A stretch of 41,548 nt of DNA from a bacterium (lineage in GTDB: Bacteria; Bacillota; Clostridia; Lachnospirales; Lachnospiraceae), in NCBI GenBank assembly GCA_030535455.1, contig JAUNJY010000037.1:1-41548 (forward strand). Reading direction: 5' to 3'. The notes under the pieces were generated by a model. The model was given only the letters and a program-made list of their open reading frames with translations, was not told the origin of the DNA and did no database searches. This document shows positions 1 through 8,442 of the stretch, one piece after another (position 1 is the stretch's first letter; the number at the start of each line of letters is the position of its first letter). Position numbers and translations under genes: made by a program.

Positions 1-135
1 TAAAAATTGGGTAAAAACTTCATGTCGTGTCCTTGACATGGGGTCCAATTTATTTTTGGGCATAATCAAAGGAAATTACTTTTTTATACCCAAATCTCAA
101 GTAAATTTGGTATGGATATGGGTAAATGGGCGAGC

Positions 136-186
136 CAAGGTCAAGCCAAACGACAAGGTCAAGGCAGGCCAAACGGCAAGGTCAAG
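136..186 (+). repeat. Three copies of CAAGGTCAAG upstream of a gene
   Basis: The ten-base unit CAAGGTCAAG occurs at 136-145, 154-163 and 177-186, just ahead of the likely start codon at 244. The segment could be read as coding in frame with the downstream gene, but its low-complexity Gln/Gly/Lys/Arg composition does not resemble the rest of that protein, so I treat it as untranslated leader. Confidence 0.5.
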
Positions 187-243
187 CTAAGCCGGACCAA
201 CTCCCACCCAACAAAAAAGACTAGCGATAAGGAGACTAAACAT

Positions 244-909
244 ATGGACCAAAAGCAAAAAGCAGGCGTAGACGTATATCGAATCCGCGGATTTGAATTC
301 GTCCTACCAGATACCTATACAGACAAGAAAATCATCATTTCCATGGAGTATTTAAATACGACAAGAAATGAAGGTACAATCAAAGGAAGACTATATGCCA
401 ACCACTATGGCGACTATAAGCCAGTCTACCTTCATGAATTTGCAATCGATGGCTTTACAAAAGAGCCAACCAACCAGGAAATCGAAGAACGATTTTATGA
501 TTACATCAAATCAGGCGAAAACGAAGATTTTAAAGAAAAAATAAATTTATTTATTAATGAAATTCCAGTGCCAGAGCAGAGAAGCAAGTTCGAATTACAA
601 CGATATGATATTGAAAATGAAAAATTAGGAAAGATGTACGGCCTATTTTTCTATTTACCAGAATTCGTATCAGTAAATAATGTCGAAGTGGCAATACTAT
701 ACAAGAAAAACAAAGAAGGCTGTCTAGATGTGGTAAGTTACTTAGGCGACAAAAAAATACCATATCGTGTAAAAGTCTTTGCTGGTGCGACAAAGATTAA
801 CTACAATGATCCATATCGTGACAGTTTGTTATTCGACACATTCCAAACACACGAGGAAATTCAAGGTGTATTAAATAGTTGGGATATTCTCCGAGAACAT
901 ATGAAATAG
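244..909 (+). CDS. Hypothetical soluble protein, 221 aa
   Basis: I do not recognise the family. The protein is acidic and lysine-rich, with no signal peptide or membrane segment, and reads as a mixed alpha/beta cytoplasmic protein. The reading frame extends upstream to an ATG at 112, but ATG 244 is preferred because AAGGAG lies about 9 bases before it. The 44 extra upstream residues are low-complexity and derive from a short direct repeat. It ends just before the rpsB promoter and runs in the same direction. Its function is unknown, but the continuous frame and good ribosome binding site make it a likely real gene. Confidence 0.6.
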   Translation: MDQKQKAGVDVYRIRGFEFVLPDTYTDKKIIISMEYLNTTRNEGTIKGRLYANHYGDYKPVYLHEFAIDGFTKEPTNQEIEERFYDYIKSGENEDFKEKINLFINEIPVPEQRSKFELQRYDIENEKLGKMYGLFFYLPEFVSVNNVEVAILYKKNKEGCLDVVSYLGDKKIPYRVKVFAGATKINYNDPYRDSLLFDTFQTHEEIQGVLNSWDILREHMK

Positions 910-912
910 GGG

Positions 913-941
913 TTGCATTTAGTTTCGTTCCGTGGTATAAT
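913..941 (+). promoter_or_regulatory. Promoter of rpsB-tsf
   Basis: A -35 box TTGCAT (913-918) and a perfect -10 box TATAAT (936-941) are separated by 17 bases, a standard sigma-A layout. An inverted repeat, GTTTCG (922-927) and CGAAAC (942-947), brackets the -10 box and could be an operator or the first leader stem. The leader to the rpsB start is about 110 bases, long enough to fold. Confidence 0.8.
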
Positions 942-1060
942 CGAAACGTTGACAAAAAAACACGTATGACGCTATTTATCGCGGTGCATAAGACGAGACG
1001 TTTTATGTTTAGATAAATGTAAACCAATCATACGGATGAATAACCAAACGGAGGTAAATT

Positions 1061-1783
1061 ATGAGCGTTATTTCAATGAAACAATTATTAGAAGCTGGTG
1101 TACACTTTGGTCACCAAACAAGAAGATGGAACCCTAAAATGGCTGAGTACATCTACACAGAAAGAAATGGTATTTATATCATCGACTTACAAAAATCTGT
1201 AGGTAAAGTAGATGAAGCTTACTACGCTATCAAAGATATCGTAGCTGAAGGCGGTAAAGTTCTTTTCGTTGGTACTAAAAAACAAGCTCAAGATTCTATC
1301 AAATCTGAAGCTGAAAGAGCTGGCATGTTCTACGTAAACGAAAGATGGTTAGGTGGTATGTTAACTAACTTCAAAACTATCCAAACTCGTATTGCTAGAT
1401 TAAAACAAATCGAAACTATGTCTCAAGATGGTACATTCGATGTACTTCCTAAAAAAGAAGTTATTGAACTTAAAAAAGAATGGGATAAATTAGAGAAAAA
1501 CCTTGGTGGTATCAAAGATATGAAAACTATCCCAGATGCAATCTTCGTAGTAGATCCTAAGAAAGAAAGAATCTGTGTACAAGAAGCTCACACATTAGGT
1601 ATTCCTTTAATCGGTATCGCTGATACTAACTGTGATCCAGAAGAATTAGATTACGTAATCCCAGGTAACGATGATGCAATCCGTGCAGTAAAATTAATCG
1701 TTGCAAAAATGGCAGATGCTTGTATCGAAGCTAACCAAGGCGAAATGATGAATGACGCTGAAGTTGCAGAAGTAACTGAATAA
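1061..1783 (+). CDS. rpsB: 30S ribosomal protein S2
   Basis: S2 binds the head of the 30S subunit and is needed for S1 docking and translation initiation. The 240-residue length is normal. The family hallmarks are present: an N-terminal [16 protein letters not shown] block followed by RRWNPKM, the central [10 protein letters not shown] block, and the late [13 protein letters not shown] block. The start is set by GGAGG about 8 bases upstream of ATG 1061. It is the first gene of the usual rpsB-tsf pair, with its own strong promoter upstream. The C-terminus carries the acidic tail common in Firmicutes. Confidence 0.98.
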   Translation: MSVISMKQLLEAGVHFGHQTRRWNPKMAEYIYTERNGIYIIDLQKSVGKVDEAYYAIKDIVAEGGKVLFVGTKKQAQDSIKSEAERAGMFYVNERWLGGMLTNFKTIQTRIARLKQIETMSQDGTFDVLPKKEVIELKKEWDKLEKNLGGIKDMKTIPDAIFVVDPKKERICVQEAHTLGIPLIGIADTNCDPEELDYVIPGNDDAIRAVKLIVAKMADACIEANQGEMMNDAEVAEVTE

Positions 1784-1848
1784 TCTGTTTTAAGATTTAA
1801 ATAAATAAAATATTAATACGGTGATTCACCCTATTAAAATAATAACTT

Positions 1849-1880
1849 TAGGGAAATCTATGTAAGAATAGGTTTCCCTA
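1849..1880 (+). promoter_or_regulatory. Hairpin between rpsB and tsf
   Basis: The arms TAGGGAAA (1849-1856) and TTTCCCTA (1873-1880) form a clean stem in the 122-base gap. No T-run follows, so it is not a classical terminator. It may stabilise or process the rpsB-tsf transcript or modulate tsf translation. Confidence 0.5.
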
Positions 1881-1905
1881 TATATGAATACGGAGGTATA
1901 TTAAT

Positions 1906-2817
1906 ATGGCTATTACAGCAGCTATGGTTAAAGAATTAAGAGAAAAATCTGGTGCAGGTATGATGGACTGTAAAAAGGCACTTACTGAAACTAACGGCGA
2001 TATGGAAAAAGCAGTAGAATTTTTAAGAGAAAAAGGTCTTGCATCTGCAGCTAAAAAAGCTGACAGAATCGCAGCTGAAGGTATCGTTGCTACTAACATT
2101 AGTGCAGATCACAAAGTTGCAGCAATCGTTGAAGTAAACTCTGAAACAGACTTCGTTGCTAAAAACGAAAAATTCCAAAACTTCGTTGCAGACGTTGCAG
2201 CACAAGTTGCTACAACTACAGCAGCTGACGTTGATGCTTTCTTAGCAGAAGCTTGGGCTAAAGATACTACTAAAACAGTTCAAGATGAGTTAAACTCTCA
2301 AATCGCTGTTATCGGTGAAAAAATGTCTATCAGAAGATTTGAAAAAATCTCTGTTGAAAACGGATTCGTTGAATCTTACATCCACGCTGGCGGTAAAATC
2401 GGTGTTGTTGTAGAATTCGAAGGCGAAGCTACAGACGCTAACAAAGAAGTTGCTAGAAACGTTGCAATGCAAGTTGCAGCTTTAGCTCCTAAATATGTTG
2501 ATAGAAGTGAAGTATCTCAAGAATACATCGCTCATGAAACAGAAATCTTAAAAGTTCAAGCAATGAACGAAAACCCAGGTAAACCAGAAAACATCATCGA
2601 AAAAATGGTTGTTGGACGTTTAAATAAAGAATTAAAAGAAGTTTGTTTAGTAGATCAAGCTTACGTTAAAGACGGTGATTTCACAGTAGGTAAATACATC
2701 GCTTCCGTAGACAAAGCTTTAACTATTAAAAAATTCGTTCGTTTCGAAACTGGCGAAGGTATGGAAAAGAAAGAAGAAAACTTCGCTGAAGAAGTTGCTA
2801 AACAAATGGGTAACTAA
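1906..2817 (+). CDS. tsf: Translation elongation factor Ts
   Basis: EF-Ts exchanges GDP for GTP on EF-Tu. The N-terminal UBA-like domain (about residues 5-50) has the KELREKSGAGMMDCKKAL signature. The Tu-contacting motif TDFVAKN is at residues 81-87. Two core subdomains and the helical C-terminus follow, and the 303-residue length is typical. GGAGG precedes ATG 1906 at normal spacing. It is co-transcribed with rpsB and followed by a strong terminator. The usual downstream pyrH-frr genes are not adjacent here. Confidence 0.98.
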   Translation: MAITAAMVKELREKSGAGMMDCKKALTETNGDMEKAVEFLREKGLASAAKKADRIAAEGIVATNISADHKVAAIVEVNSETDFVAKNEKFQNFVADVAAQVATTTAADVDAFLAEAWAKDTTKTVQDELNSQIAVIGEKMSIRRFEKISVENGFVESYIHAGGKIGVVVEFEGEATDANKEVARNVAMQVAALAPKYVDRSEVSQEYIAHETEILKVQAMNENPGKPENIIEKMVVGRLNKELKEVCLVDQAYVKDGDFTVGKYIASVDKALTIKKFVRFETGEGMEKKEENFAEEVAKQMGN

Positions 2818-2852
2818 TCCGTCTGTCTAGATTAAATTCTTAATTGACCGGT

Positions 2853-2897
2853 AAAGCTCCACATCCCTTGATTATCAAGGAGTGCGGAGCTTTTTTT
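2853..2897 (+). terminator. Rho-independent terminator after tsf
   Basis: The outer arms AAAGCTCC (2853-2860) and GGAGCTTT (2886-2893) and an inner stem around CCTTG/CAAGG form a long hairpin followed by a T-run. It closes the rpsB-tsf operon and lies head-on to the minus-strand gene remnant beyond it. Confidence 0.9.
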
Positions 2898-3361
2898 ATT
2901 TTATATTTCTTTTTGCCGCTAGATTACTATAGCTGTCTTCTGTATATACGGGCTTTTTCACAGGAATACGTTCCGCATCATCAGGAATCATTTTGCGTAT
3001 GAAATCTACAACCTTTCTATTTAGCTCGTCAACGCTCATACGATGGTCAGATATAGACTGTAGTTCAATAGGTGAACAGCTTTTCTTGGCGAATATGTTG
3101 GTTGATGGTATCCCATTTAGGCCATCCAGTCTCACATTTACCAATATAGGTTGCTAAATACGACAAATCATTATATGCTTCATTTACATAGACTTTGCTA
3201 TCTTCTTGAATCTTACTAAGTTCATCACCTTTCGGGACATTTCTATTATTATATTGTATCTGCCGCTCACCACTAGCTATGATTGAAATAATAGCAACTG
3301 CAATTACTAAAACCAATAAAATAATTAGAATTTTTAACATATTGCGTAGTTCTCTCCACAT
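2896..3361 (-). pseudogene. Small membrane-anchored protein, probably frameshifted
   Basis: Two overlapping minus-strand frames appear to be halves of one gene. The upstream frame (3361 to 3065) begins MWRELRNMLK and has one strong membrane helix at about residues 9-29. It then reads polar sequence up to YLATYIGKC before turning into an unlikely tail and a stop. The second frame (3144 to 2896) has no ATG, a stop three codons above its first possible TTG start, and a natural-looking C-terminal sequence. A shift of one base between about 3144 and 3065 would join them into one protein of roughly 150 residues. The family is not recognised. It could be a true pseudogene or a sequencing slip. Confidence 0.5.
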
Positions 3362-3431
3362 ACTACATAATTGGTACTCTTATATTATAGAACATATGAT
3401 TTTAGTCCTGGGCCAAATAAAAGCTTGCTAG

Positions 3432-3714
3432 CTGATCAACGGCTTAATAATAGAAAAAAAGAGTTTCAGGGAGGAAATGATGGGCAATGGAGAGTGTTTT
3501 GGCGGATGTGCAGGACATGAAGTGGTAAGCTCATTCGAGGAGTGGATTAATTTTAACGAATGACTGAAGAATAGGTACAAAGAGGGTTATGTGCCATCAG
3601 AAGTCTTCCCAAAGAACTATTTTATAAAATGGTAGAATATTGGAAAATGAAGTCAAGGATACGGTTGGTTTGACCAAAAGCGGTTTAATACAAAGATACT
3701 GGATTTTACTATAG
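3432..3714 (+). pseudogene. GNAT-family acetyltransferase relic
   Basis: This is a decayed gene. The first open piece reads MGNGECFGGCAG followed by FEEWINFNE and a stop, and the next continues KNRYKEGYVPSEVF. Together these match the usual N-terminal half of GNAT acetyltransferases of the FEEW...PEGYVP type. After another stop, a short piece ends in GLTKSGLIQRYWI, which resembles their C-terminus. The central acetyl-CoA-binding region is missing. The match comes from recalled family motifs, not a search. Confidence 0.6.
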
Positions 3715-3912
3715 TGCATTTATTTATTGACTAATTAATACTTTTTTTATAAAATATGTATGAATAGTTAGTTTATAGGAACTTGGTATAAAGATTTCTT
3801 AGTGCGGAGTTCATGGTTTTTAGTATAACCAGTCATAGAGGTGGCAAAATAATACTAACAGAATGTAAAGTTGCATTTTGTTCCTTGGATTGAAAACTAA
3901 AGCATCAATAAA

Positions 3913-4032
3913 TGATCGTCAGATCAACACCAGCGGTATTTAAGAAGTACCGCATTATTAATTTACGCGAACAACGAGCCAAAGCCATACTTGCATGGAT
4001 TTGGCGACTGTCGCGATAGGGAGAGTAAAATC
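3913..4032 (+). ncRNA. Structured RNA leader candidate ahead of ddh
   Basis: Four successive stems lie directly upstream of ddh. They are TGATC/GATCA (3913-3926), GCGGTA/TACCGC (3933-3953), CGCGA/TCGCG (3966-3970 with 4011-4015), which encloses a long GCCAAA/TTTGGC arm extended by CCAT/ATGG (3978-4005), and a small GAGA/TCTC stem next to the start region. The position suggests a cis-regulatory leader. I compared it from memory with lysine, SAM, c-di-GMP, THF and M-box consensus elements and none fits, so the ligand, if any, is unknown. Confidence 0.4.
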
Positions 4033-4074
4033 TCTAGTACGAAATAAAAAATGAAGATATTAAGGAGTACAAAA

Positions 4075-5061
4075 GTGAGTACAAGAATTGGTATTATTGG
4101 ATATGGTAACTTAGGACGTGGCGTTGAATGCGCAATCCGTCAAAATGATGATATGGAATTAGTAGCAGTATTCTCTCGTAGAGATCCTGCAACAGTTTCT
4201 ATCCTTACAGAAACAGCAACTGTTTGTCATGTAGATGAAATTGAAAACTGGAAAGGTAAGATCGACGTAATGATCTTATGTGGCGGTAGTGCTACAGATT
4301 TACCAGAACAAACACCTGCATACGCAAAACACTTCAACGTAGTAGATAGCTTTGATACACATGCACGTATCCCAGAACATTTTGCAAACGTTGATGAACA
4401 AGCAAAAGTAAACGGAAACGTAGCAATTATCTCTGTAGGTTGGGATCCAGGTATGTTCTCTCTTAACAGATTATATGCAAACGCTATCTTACCTCAAGGA
4501 AGCGATTATACATTTTGGGGCAAAGGTGTAAGCCAAGGTCACTCTGATGCTCTTCGTCGTATCGAAGGCGTTAAGAATGCAAAACAATACACAATTCCAG
4601 TAGACAGCGCTCTTGAAGCAGTTCGTTCCGGAAGCAATCCTGAGCTTACAACTAGACAAAAACATACAAGAGAATGTTTCGTTGTCTTAGAAGAAGGCGC
4701 AGATGCAGCTAGAATTGAAAATGAAATCAAGACTATGCCAAACTATTTCTCTGATTATGATACAACTGTAAACTTCATCAGCGAAGAAGAATTAATGGCA
4801 AACCACAGTGGTATCCCTCACGGCGGTTTCGTAATCCGTAGTGGAGCTACTGGCTGGGAAAATGAAAACAAACAAATCATTGAATATAGCTTAAAATTAG
4901 ACTCTAACCCAGAGTTCACAGCAAGCACTTTAATTGCTTACGCTAGAGCTGCTCACCGTCTTAATGTAGAAGGACAAACTGGATGTAAGACAGTATTTGA
5001 TATTGCACCAGCTTACCTTTCTGCTAAGAGCGGAGATGTATTAAGAGCAGAAATGCTATAG
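4075..5061 (+). CDS. ddh: meso-Diaminopimelate D-dehydrogenase
   Basis: This NADPH enzyme (EC 1.4.1.16) aminates L-2-amino-6-oxopimelate to meso-diaminopimelate in one step, feeding peptidoglycan and lysine synthesis. The Rossmann fold starts at once with GIIGYGNLGRG (GxGxxG at residues 9-14). Family blocks such as DSFDTHARIPEH, SVGWDPGMFSLNRL and the substrate-pocket HSGIPHGGFVIRSG are present. The frame opens at ATG 4051, but GTG 4075 is the better start. AAGGAG (4062-4067) lies 7 bases before it, and the protein then begins STRIGIIGYG as in the family. This gives 328 residues. It is monocistronic, with hairpins on both sides. Confidence 0.95.
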   Translation: MSTRIGIIGYGNLGRGVECAIRQNDDMELVAVFSRRDPATVSILTETATVCHVDEIENWKGKIDVMILCGGSATDLPEQTPAYAKHFNVVDSFDTHARIPEHFANVDEQAKVNGNVAIISVGWDPGMFSLNRLYANAILPQGSDYTFWGKGVSQGHSDALRRIEGVKNAKQYTIPVDSALEAVRSGSNPELTTRQKHTRECFVVLEEGADAARIENEIKTMPNYFSDYDTTVNFISEEELMANHSGIPHGGFVIRSGATGWENENKQIIEYSLKLDSNPEFTASTLIAYARAAHRLNVEGQTGCKTVFDIAPAYLSAKSGDVLRAEML

Positions 5062-5063
5062 GC

Positions 5064-5105
5064 GACACCGAGGACGGTGTCTTCGGATGAAATGGGATTT
5101 CATCC
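5064..5105 (+). other. Two tandem hairpins directly after ddh
   Basis: GACACCG/CGGTGTC (5064-5070, 5075-5081) and GGATGAAAT/ATTTCATCC (5085-5093, 5097-5105) are compact perfect stems with 3-4 base loops. Neither has a T-run. They stand between the stop codon and the terminator and probably protect the 3' end of the mRNA. Confidence 0.6.
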
Positions 5106-5121
5106 GGTGCTGAAGGTAATG

Positions 5122-5160
5122 AAAGGACCAAGTACGCGGTACGCGTGCTTGGTCCTTTTT
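5122..5160 (+). terminator. Rho-independent terminator of ddh
   Basis: AAAGGACCAAG pairs with CTTGGTCCTTT across a GC-rich stem and ends in TTTTT. A further perfect stem, TTTCAGGA/TCCTGAAA (5164-5171, 5179-5186), follows, making four hairpins in a row after ddh. Confidence 0.9.
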
Positions 5161-5196
5161 GTGTTTCAGGAAGTGAATTCCTGAAATGCGATACTT

Positions 5197-5319
5197 ATGG
5201 GGGACGCTGTGAGTGAGATAAGTTGCTTTGATGAGGAAAGAGCGGTAATAGGAAAGACCTTTATTGTAATAAAAGTTCCACTGTCGGACAGAATAAGCAT
5301 ATATAAGGAAAGGAGATAG
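5197..5319 (+). CDS. Possible 40-aa peptide ahead of the HNH gene
   Basis: A short open frame starts with ATG 5197 (MGDAVSEISCFDEE) and ends with TAG two bases before the ATG of the HNH-type gene. The arrangement would allow translational coupling. There is no clear ribosome binding site and no recognisable family, so it may be chance. Confidence 0.2.
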   Translation: MGDAVSEISCFDEERAVIGKTFIVIKVPLSDRISIYKERR

Positions 5320-5320
5320 T

Positions 5321-5611
5321 ATGGAAGGAACATGTGAATTATGCCATCGACAGAACACTATTTTGACTAAGCATCATTTGCTGCCTAGAGAGGAGGGCGG
5401 AAAGGAAGAGCATATAGCGCTGATTTGCGAGGACTGCCACAAACATATTCATGCATTGTATACCAATAAGGAATTGGCGATCAGGCTAAATACAATAGAT
5501 GCACTGCTACAGGATGAGAAAATCAAGAAATACTTAAAGTTTATATGTAAACAGCCTGCCAGCAAAAAGGTGAGAAGTCGTAAATCCAAAGAAAGGAGAA
5601 AAGTGCGCTAA
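5321..5611 (+). CDS. Small HNH-endonuclease-like zinc protein
   Basis: This 96-residue protein has a CxxC pair at residues 5 and 8, HH at 18-19 within TKHHLLPRE, and a second CxxC at 36 and 39 leading into CHKHIH. This is the zinc-stabilised beta-beta-alpha HNH arrangement found in small stand-alone HNH proteins. The very basic C-terminus (KKVRSRKSKERRKVR) would suit nucleic-acid binding. AAAGGAG precedes ATG 5321. Whether it cuts DNA is unknown, because many chromosomal copies have no known role. It stands alone between the ddh terminator and the polysaccharide locus. Confidence 0.7.
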   Translation: MEGTCELCHRQNTILTKHHLLPREEGGKEEHIALICEDCHKHIHALYTNKELAIRLNTIDALLQDEKIKKYLKFICKQPASKKVRSRKSKERRKVR

Positions 5612-5763
5612 AATTAAAATAAGAAAGTTCGCTCAATTTACTATCAAAAGATATAGATAAATGTCGACATAAATCATCATATATAGCTGTCTAAAAAGGG
5701 AATAATAAAGGAAATAAACTTAAAAATTCATGGAAAAGGTGGATTAGTAGAAGATGGCAGTCA
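5612..5763. other. Intergenic region before the polysaccharide locus
   Basis: AT-rich sequence with no convincing gene or hairpin. It leads into the promoter at 5764. Confidence 0.5.
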
Positions 5764-5792
5764 TTGACAAAAAAAGGTTGAGCTTATAGAAT
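5764..5792 (+). promoter_or_regulatory. Promoter of the polysaccharide locus
   Basis: A perfect -35 box TTGACA (5764-5769) is followed 17 bases later by TAGAAT (5787-5792). The transcript would have a leader of about 140 bases before the first transferase gene at 5941. No gene lies between. Confidence 0.7.
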
Positions 5793-5940
5793 TAATTTAA
5801 TTCAAAGTGTATTTTGAGCATATTTTAGCTGAATTAACGGAAAGAAAGTTGAAAAAAGACGAAATAGATAGACCGAGGGATCCGCTAACTGAGGCTAAGT
5901 AAAAGCTGAGAACAGTAGAGTAAGGAGAAGGGGAGAAGAA

Positions 5941-7335
5941 ATGTTTCGTAAAGTAACAGAATTAAAACGTTTGGCAATTTGTTTATGCGACATGATATGC
6001 GTTTGCCTTAGCTGGCTCATAGTAATCTGTCTACCATTTAATGATTTAAGCTCCAACAGCTTGGTCGTTTTGACACTAGTACATATAGCGGTATTTTATC
6101 TAAGCAATGTGTCAAAACATTTATTCCGAAGAGGCTATTTGGAGGAAATGAAGGCAGTATTTATATACAATCTGCAGTTTATGTTTGCGATCCTAGTGTT
6201 TATGTTCTACACCGGAACAGCATTTAACATTTCAAGACGTGGAATGGTTTATTTTCTGCTGATAAATATGGGTCTTGTATATGCAGCACATATTGTATTG
6301 AAGATGTTTGGCAAGAGGATTTACCCAAGGCTACAGCATAGTAAGAAAGTATATCTTGTAACCACAAGACATAGGGTAGAGAAAGTCTTACAACGTATGG
6401 AAGAGTCAGGAGCCTGGGGAGGAAGCGTTACAGCAATAGCACTTTACGATGACAAAGACAGGACCATAAAAGAGGTTCACGGGATCCCTGTGGTTGCAAA
6501 TAAAGAGGATTATCTGACCTACCCATGCTACAAGCCTGTTGACGAGGTATTTATCAACCTGCCATCACAATACCGCCTCAACATGGAGATGGTAGTATCC
6601 CAGCTTGAATTGATGGGAGTTCCGGTAAGCATTAACTTCAATGCATTTGAAATGGATTTTGATTGTGAGAAGAAGGTTAATAATTTGGCAGGCTTTAGTG
6701 TGCTTACTTTTTCAAGTAATTGCTACAGCCTGAGCTCCATTGTAATGAAACGCTGCATCGATATCGTTGGGGCTTTATTTGGCTTGCTGATTACAGGCTT
6801 GGTTGGTATCATACTTGTTCCATTGATTAAAATCGAGTCCAAAGGTCCTGCAATCTTTGCACAAAAGCGTGTCGGAAAAAATGGACGTGTATTTAAGTTT
6901 TACAAGTTCCGCTCCATGTATCAGGATGCAGAGGCCAGAAAGGCCGAATTAATGGCTCAAAATGAAATGAATGGTCTGATGTTCAAGATGGAAAATGACC
7001 CACGAATTACAAAGGTGGGACGGTTTATAAGAAAGACAAGTTTAGATGAACTGCCTCAGTTCTATAACGTGCTGATTGGCGACATGAGCCTTGTAGGAAC
7101 CAGACCACCAACAGTAGATGAGTTCTTACATTATGAAGCTTATCAAAAACGACGTCTGAGTGCAAAGCCAGGCATCACCGGCATGTGGCAGGTAAGTGGA
7201 CGCAGCAATATCAAAGATTTTAATGAAGTAGTAAAACTGGATCTAAAGTATATCGACAACTGGTCCTTATGGCTGGACTTCAAGATCTTGTTTAAGACAG
7301 TAGGTGTCTGTCTGTTTGGGTTTGGAGCAAGTTAG
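5941..7335 (+). CDS. Initiating polyprenyl-phosphate sugar-1-phosphate transferase (WbaP/WcaJ type)
   Basis: It moves a sugar-1-phosphate from a UDP-sugar to undecaprenyl phosphate, the first membrane step of polymer assembly. Four hydrophobic helices fill about residues 10-120. A CoA-binding-like domain follows (to about 255). The catalytic bacterial sugar-transferase domain starts with KRCIDIVGALFG near residue 270. It carries KFYKFRSM near 320, then LDELPQFYNVLIGDMSLVG and KPGITGMWQVSGRSN near 408. The 464-residue length is typical. An AAGGAGAAGGGGAG-like ribosome binding region precedes ATG 5941. The donor sugar cannot be told from sequence. A second, shorter transferase lies at 17943. 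Confidence 0.92.
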   Translation: MFRKVTELKRLAICLCDMICVCLSWLIVICLPFNDLSSNSLVVLTLVHIAVFYLSNVSKHLFRRGYLEEMKAVFIYNLQFMFAILVFMFYTGTAFNISRRGMVYFLLINMGLVYAAHIVLKMFGKRIYPRLQHSKKVYLVTTRHRVEKVLQRMEESGAWGGSVTAIALYDDKDRTIKEVHGIPVVANKEDYLTYPCYKPVDEVFINLPSQYRLNMEMVVSQLELMGVPVSINFNAFEMDFDCEKKVNNLAGFSVLTFSSNCYSLSSIVMKRCIDIVGALFGLLITGLVGIILVPLIKIESKGPAIFAQKRVGKNGRVFKFYKFRSMYQDAEARKAELMAQNEMNGLMFKMENDPRITKVGRFIRKTSLDELPQFYNVLIGDMSLVGTRPPTVDEFLHYEAYQKRRLSAKPGITGMWQVSGRSNIKDFNEVVKLDLKYIDNWSLWLDFKILFKTVGVCLFGFGAS

Positions 7336-7904
7336 GAGAAATTCTAAATTAAAGACGATATATAAGTAGTATAAAATCGCAGAGAGATAAGATAATGGCT
7401 ACTATAAAAAACCAATCTTTTTCCCAATGTTTACTACAATCATCTAAAAGATTAATCGTAAGGTAATAATTATACACAAATGAGAAAACGCAGAAAAAGG
7501 TGGTAATATTTTTGAAGGAAAATAATGTAATACCTAATTATTGAATGGTGCATGATGTGTTAGTGAATTTAGGGACCTTCTATTGAGATGCTACTGTTAA
7601 ATGGAGAAAATTTTTCAACCGGTACATCTCGGTATTACATTTATGACGATAATTGAAACAGAATAGTAGTTAGTAAGGAAGAAGGGCGTTTCGTGTAGAA
7701 AAAATGTCCTTCTTTTTCTCGATATAATAATACTATTTTCTCAGCATAGTGTAAAAAACAGTCGACTATGTTGCAAATGATATTTAGTATTGCCTTATGG
7801 CTGTTTGATTCCCAAATCAGTATATGGAGATAATCTCCTATGCTCGAAACAAATGAAAAGCAAGTATTGATTAAATACGCAGAACTGAACGCAGGTGAAT
7901 GAAT
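7336..7904. other. Long non-coding gap with one terminator-like hairpin
   Basis: No open frame of note and no family match when the pieces are read by eye. The only clear element is the hairpin at 7680-7718. Given the neighbouring relic it may be decayed coding sequence. Confidence 0.5.
7680..7718 (+). terminator. Terminator-like hairpin
   Basis: AGAAGGGC (7680-7687) pairs with the GTCCTTCT segment ending at 7713, and a T-rich run follows. It would end transcripts coming from the first transferase gene. Confidence 0.65.
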
Positions 7905-8115
7905 TTGGTGATGTTAATGTTATGGTTCACGTTTATTTGGTAATCAGCTGATTGAAACGGATATATTATCGTAAATGAAGTATATCGTCCATTTAAGCAT
8001 ACGTATAATCTAGAGAAAGTGAAGGTAGAAGATAATTCAGGTTGCATATATATGTGGACCAACTAACTGGGTATCTGAAATAGATATTATTATCAATGAA
8101 AATGTAAAGAAGTAA
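7905..8115 (+). pseudogene. Relic of the Ig-type surface protein family found at 32.7-33.3 kb
   Basis: Decayed C-terminus of a protein family that occurs again at 33.0-33.3 kb. Read across frames, it gives GYIIVNEVYRPFKHTYN, then MWTN, then EIDIIINENVKK and a stop. The downstream copy reads GYIVVNGVYFPFKHANN, LWTDDG and IEIICNTNVKK. Similarity is also clear at the DNA level around the PFKH codons. Several stops and at least one frameshift interrupt it. Both copies are followed by similar terminators containing CTAGGGCCT. Confidence 0.7.
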
Positions 8116-8188
8116 TAAAGAACCGTCAAATTTACCTAAGGAAAAAAAGTAAGATATTGTAAAGGTTGGGGCAAGCGATAATACAAAC

Positions 8189-8222
8189 AAGGCTCTAGGT
8201 AAATTTGCTCTAGGGCCTTTTG
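8189..8222 (+). terminator. Terminator after the surface-protein relic
   Basis: AAGGCTCTA (8189-8197) pairs with TAGGGCCTT (8211-8219), followed by a short T-run. It is similar in sequence to the hairpin at 33301-33332. Confidence 0.75.
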
Positions 8223-8370
8223 CTATATATGAAAGCTCTGTTACACTACGTTCCAAAGTTATAGCCATATTGAGACATAATTGTGCAACAATTATGGGGA
8301 GTGGTGAAAGGAAGGAAAATAATTCTACCTTTACGGTTGAAAAATGCATAATTAACAATTATAACATGAG

Positions 8371-8399
8371 TTGACAATAATTGGGATTAGAAATAAAAT
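8371..8399 (+). promoter_or_regulatory. Promoter ahead of the Ig-like protein and sortase module
   Basis: TTGACA (8371-8376), a 17-base spacer and TAAAAT (8394-8399), placed about 45 bases before ATG 8443. This suggests that genes from 8443 to 16179 can be transcribed independently of the first transferase. Confidence 0.7.
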
Positions 8400-8442
8400 T
8401 ACCTTGTTTGATGAAATAAATAAGTATTGGAGGACCGTTTGA

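Noticed and set aside
3836-4032. Lysine riboswitch ahead of ddh
   Set aside because: The position fits and an AGAGGTGG string is present at the left, but the other conserved parts of the lysine element are missing.
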